A stretch of DNA of 64,000 nucleotides from Adiantum capillus-veneris. Its lineage: Eukaryota > Streptophyta > Polypodiopsida > Polypodiales > Pteridaceae. Below are positions 61,351 to 64,000 of this stretch, piece after piece. The stretch lies in contig CM043952.1 of NCBI GenBank assembly GCA_014529385.2, positions 64,440,370 to 64,504,369 of the forward strand. The letters run 5' to 3'. Below the pieces are notes generated by a model that saw only the letters and a list, made by a program, of their open reading frames with translations, made no database searches and had not been told where the DNA came from. The position numbers and the translations under genes are program-made. How positions within the stretch are numbered: position 1 is the first letter of the stretch; every line of letters begins with the position of its first letter.

Positions 61351-61803
61351 CTTGGATCAGTTTTGCTTCAAGAAGGGCATGCCATAGCATATGAGAGCCG
61401 AAGGCTCAATACGGATGAACGAGTCTTGGGCATTTATGAGAAAGAGCTTTTAGCTATTCTACATGCACTAGACACATGGCAGCACTACCTATTGGGGACT
61501 CCATTTATTCTACGAACCGACCACCAAAGTCTCAAGTATTTCATGACGCAAACCAAACTTTTTGACAAACAAATGAGGTGGAAAAATTTTCTTTTGCAAT
61601 TTAATTTCCATATTGCTCACATTTTTGGTAAGCACAATCAAGTGGTTGATGCACTTTCACGACGACCAAAAGTTAACGTGGTGTTTATAGCTACTCACAA
61701 TGATCTATCCTCTATGAGAGATGAGTATGCTACTGACCCTGGCTTTAGAGACATAATGTCATCCCTTGCTTTGGGAAAAAAAGAGGAACCATTCACATTG
61801 TAG
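61351..61803 (+). pseudogene. chromovirus RNase H
   Basis: Same frame as RT after TGA 61348. Shows GSVLLQEGHAIAYESRRLN, YEKELLAILHALDTWQHYL (Glu), ILRTDHQSLKYF (Asp) and HNQVVDALSRRPK, the full RNase H pattern. Stop TAG at 61801. Confidence 0.92.
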
Positions 61804-62340
61804 GATGGATATTTTCTCCACGGCAATAGGCTATGTGTTACCCATTCCCTTCATGAGAAAGTTATGTATGAATCCCATGCTCCTCCCTATGTGGGGCATA
61901 GAGGTATTCAACCTACTCTTTGAGGAGTAACAAGAGTATGTTTCAAAATGCGTAGTATGCCAAAAGACCAAATATGATAGTGGGAAGCAACCTTTATTAC
62001 TCCAGACATTGCCTATCCCAAATTCACCGTAGGAGAGTATATCCATGGATTTCATCTTTGGATTGCCCAAGTCTATCCATGGGAATATGGACAATAGTTG
62101 ACAGGTTTAGCAAGCAAACATACTTTATTCCTGTCAAAAAGACTATTAAGGCACACCAAATGGCAACTCTCTTCATATCTCAGATTTTCAAACACCATGG
62201 ATTACCAACATCCATCGTGTCAGATAGAGATCCTAGAATGACCAGTAATATCTGGAAAGGTCTCTTTGAATATCTAGGTACAAGATTGAATTTCTCTTCG
62301 GCCTATCACCCACAAACTGATGGGGCCAAAGTGAGATAGC
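61804..62340 (+). pseudogene. int: chromovirus integrase, N-terminus and core
   Basis: Remains of the zinc module (HSLHEKVMYESH, YVGHRG) with stops and a frame change at 61921-61980, so the CX2C part is damaged. The core shows VDRFSKQTYFIPVKKT, FKHHGLPTSIVSDRDPRM (second Asp) and FSSAYHPQTDGAKVR, where the Glu-bearing block breaks off at a stop, 62337. Confidence 0.86.
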
Positions 62341-62347
62341 CAATCTT

Positions 62348-63120
62348 ATGATACTCAATCTACTCAAGGCTTATGTTACCAAAGTAGATCAATGCTCACA
62401 ATGGGAAAAGTACTTACTACTTGTAGAGTATGCCTACAATAATGCTGTACATACTTCTATGGGAAAAGCACCTTTTGAAATCATTGAGAGAAGACCTAAA
62501 AGTCCCTTGCTACTTAAAGTACATGAGAAGATCTTTGCTGCCGATGAGTATAGCCATGACCTACAAGAATCTTTTCAAAAGATTAAGGAGGCTATATCTA
62601 TCACTCAACAAAGGCAAAAAGCTGCTGTTAACAAGCACAGAAGGGCCTTAACATTCAAAGAAAATGATTGGGTCTTACTCAAGTTTCCTAAAGCTTGACT
62701 AGGGCAAACGACGGGCAAAAATCATACCGGCCATCAAAGTATTACGCTAAGCTAGCAAAAAGATACTATGGTCCTTTCCAAATCTTGAAGCCCATCAATG
62801 AGATGGCTTACCAACTCAAGTTGCCCAACCATTGGCTCATACACAATGCCTTTCATGTGAGCCTACTTAAGCCCTACAAAGGAGAGCCACCAAGTGAGCC
62901 AATTATCGAAGACCCTCCCGAAGTTGAAGACCAAGAAGAGGTACTACAACCCAAAGCTATCCTTTGGCATGAAGACAATGTACTACGACATGGTAAGATT
63001 ATACAACGGTATCTTATCAAGTTCAAAAATTATCCTTTTGAAGATGCTAGATGGATTCAAGGAATACAGCTTAAGGATAGTATGAACCTTGTCAATGCTT
63101 ACCATGCTACATTAGAGTAA
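62348..63120 (+). pseudogene. chromovirus integrase C-terminus with chromodomain
   Basis: EYAYNNAVHTSMGKAPFEII then GPFQILKPINEMAYQLKLPN (the GPY/F-type module) and IHNAFHVSLLKPYKGEPP lead to a chromodomain at about 62935-63090: EVLQPKAILWHEDNVLRHG, then IIQRYLIKFKNYPFEDARWI. A stop at 62696 and a frame change split it. The chromodomain guides integration towards particular chromatin. The frame ends at 63118. Confidence 0.9.
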
Positions 63121-63951
63121 GCAAATGTACAAATTTCTTTTAAATGACCCATGTTTTTGTCTTATAAGACTAGTTCTCTTTTTAATTGTGCACAAATTTA
63201 AATAGTATGCATGCTTCGACTCATGTTTGTGATGACGACGTTCTCAAACACCAAGTAGAATTTGTCACTCTACTTTGGGAGAATGAAATGGACTAAATAG
63301 CAGACATGCTTGTGGCAGCTATGTCTCCCAAGCACCAAATGAATTAGTCATTCATCTTGGAAAGTTTTTGTAGGGTAAAAAGGGATCCTCTACCTGCTAA
63401 GTAAGATTGACTAATGACTAAGGCTTTATCTCTTCTACCTCATATCTAACCAACCCAAACGATTTTCTCATAATAAAATAATCATTTAATGTGGGAGAAT
63501 AAACGAGAACAAGGGTTAAGATATATACATGTGCTTATAGATATATCTGAACACGGGGCCAATGGTAAAGGGGCCCAAATGAGAGACGGTCTATCAAAGA
63601 GCAAGGCTAACCAATATAGCATAAGACCTTAGGGTTAGCTTCATTGAAGACCTGCAATAGTTAGTGTAAAAGTCTTTTGACCTTAGCTAAGCTAGGGATG
63701 AGCTTGAGGTGGGAACCTGGCCCAAGCTTAAGGTGCTTGAGGTGCTTGATGACTGAGGTGGTTGAGGTGCGTGACATGCTTGAGATGCTAGGGTTGTACT
63801 TGAGGTGAGAACCCAGCCCAAGCTTAAAGTGCTAAAGGGCCAAGCTTGTAGTGGGAACAGGGCCTAAGATTGAGGGGCTTGAGGTGTCAAAAGTCAAAGA
63901 TCCAATCTCTACAAGGAGGGGGCGAGCCCTACATGAGGGGGGAGGAGAGAG

Positions 63952-63952
<1 letters not shown>
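63121..63952. other. downstream of the chromovirus
   Basis: Contains three GGGAGAAT-type purine runs (about 63277 and 63493, with a weaker one between), any of which might mark the start of a 3' LTR; none could be confirmed. A repeat sharing GG(G/A)AACC(T/C)(G/A)GCCCAAGCTTAA occurs at 63711 and 63809, with a third, weaker copy at 63853. Confidence 0.4.

Positions 63953-64000
<48 letters not shown>
63953..64000. repeat. (CA)n microsatellite at window end
   Basis: AC/CA dinucleotide run that continues beyond the window. Confidence 0.95.

Larger units (their letters stand above)
46719..63120 (+). mobile_element. Ty3/gypsy chromovirus, split by a younger element
   Basis: Primer site, leader, gag, protease, RT, RNase H, integrase and a C-terminal chromodomain follow in order once 47040-58287 is taken out. 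Continuity is shown by the minus-strand relative at 44.1-45.6 kb, which has the leader uninterrupted. Every enzyme part has stops, so it is inactive. LTR borders other than the 5' LTR end are not resolved. Confidence 0.85.

Overview
This window is plant nuclear DNA made almost entirely of transposable elements. The evidence for a plant is the full set of plant-type LTR retrotransposons: a Ty1/copia element primed by initiator Met tRNA, Ty3/gypsy elements with Asp-type primer sites, a Tat-like gypsy pol carrying a second, archaeal-type RNase H, and a chromodomain gypsy element. Spliced plant-style genes and many C-to-T stop mutations of the kind methylated DNA acquires agree with this. The species cannot be named; a large, repeat-rich land-plant genome is the best guess. 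I saw no bacterial, organellar, rRNA or tRNA gene.

Layout. 0.5-3.8 kb (minus): remains of a spliced gene with a MULE-like transposase core. 4.5 kb: a 42-base foldback. 6.31-13.20 kb (minus): a non-autonomous LTR element with GTGGT target duplications, an Asp-type primer site and only degenerate reading frames. 13.57-17.74 kb (plus): a decayed multi-exon gene that appears to join a ParB/sulfiredoxin-like domain to an N6-adenine/N4-cytosine DNA methyltransferase-like domain. 18.02-23.24 kb: a copia element with 324-base LTRs (TSD GGATT). 23.3-24.0 kb: CT and CA microsatellites.

24.24-44.01 kb: a 19.8-kb gypsy element (TSD TAGAG) with several unusual parts. These are two clusters of a 24-base palindrome, one ahead of gag and one ahead of an accessory gene; tandem integrase zinc-binding domains; a polyglutamine tract linking the integrase to a second aspartic-protease-like domain; and a 3.4-kb accessory coding region with a long coiled coil. 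Consensus splice signals could allow the accessory protein to be made from a spliced RNA.

44.1-45.6 kb (minus): gag fragment of a chromovirus. 46.72-63.12 kb: a related chromovirus in the opposite direction, split by a younger gypsy element at 47.04-58.29 kb. The younger element has 2.65-kb LTRs, two homologous small ORFs ahead of gag, and gag and pol in one frame separated by a single UAA. It is the only element here with intact coding capacity.

The strongest leads for new biology are the palindrome clusters with the accessory gene of the 19.8-kb element, the duplicated small ORFs of the 11-kb element, and the ParB-methyltransferase-like gene. All are read from sequence alone; no database search was possible.
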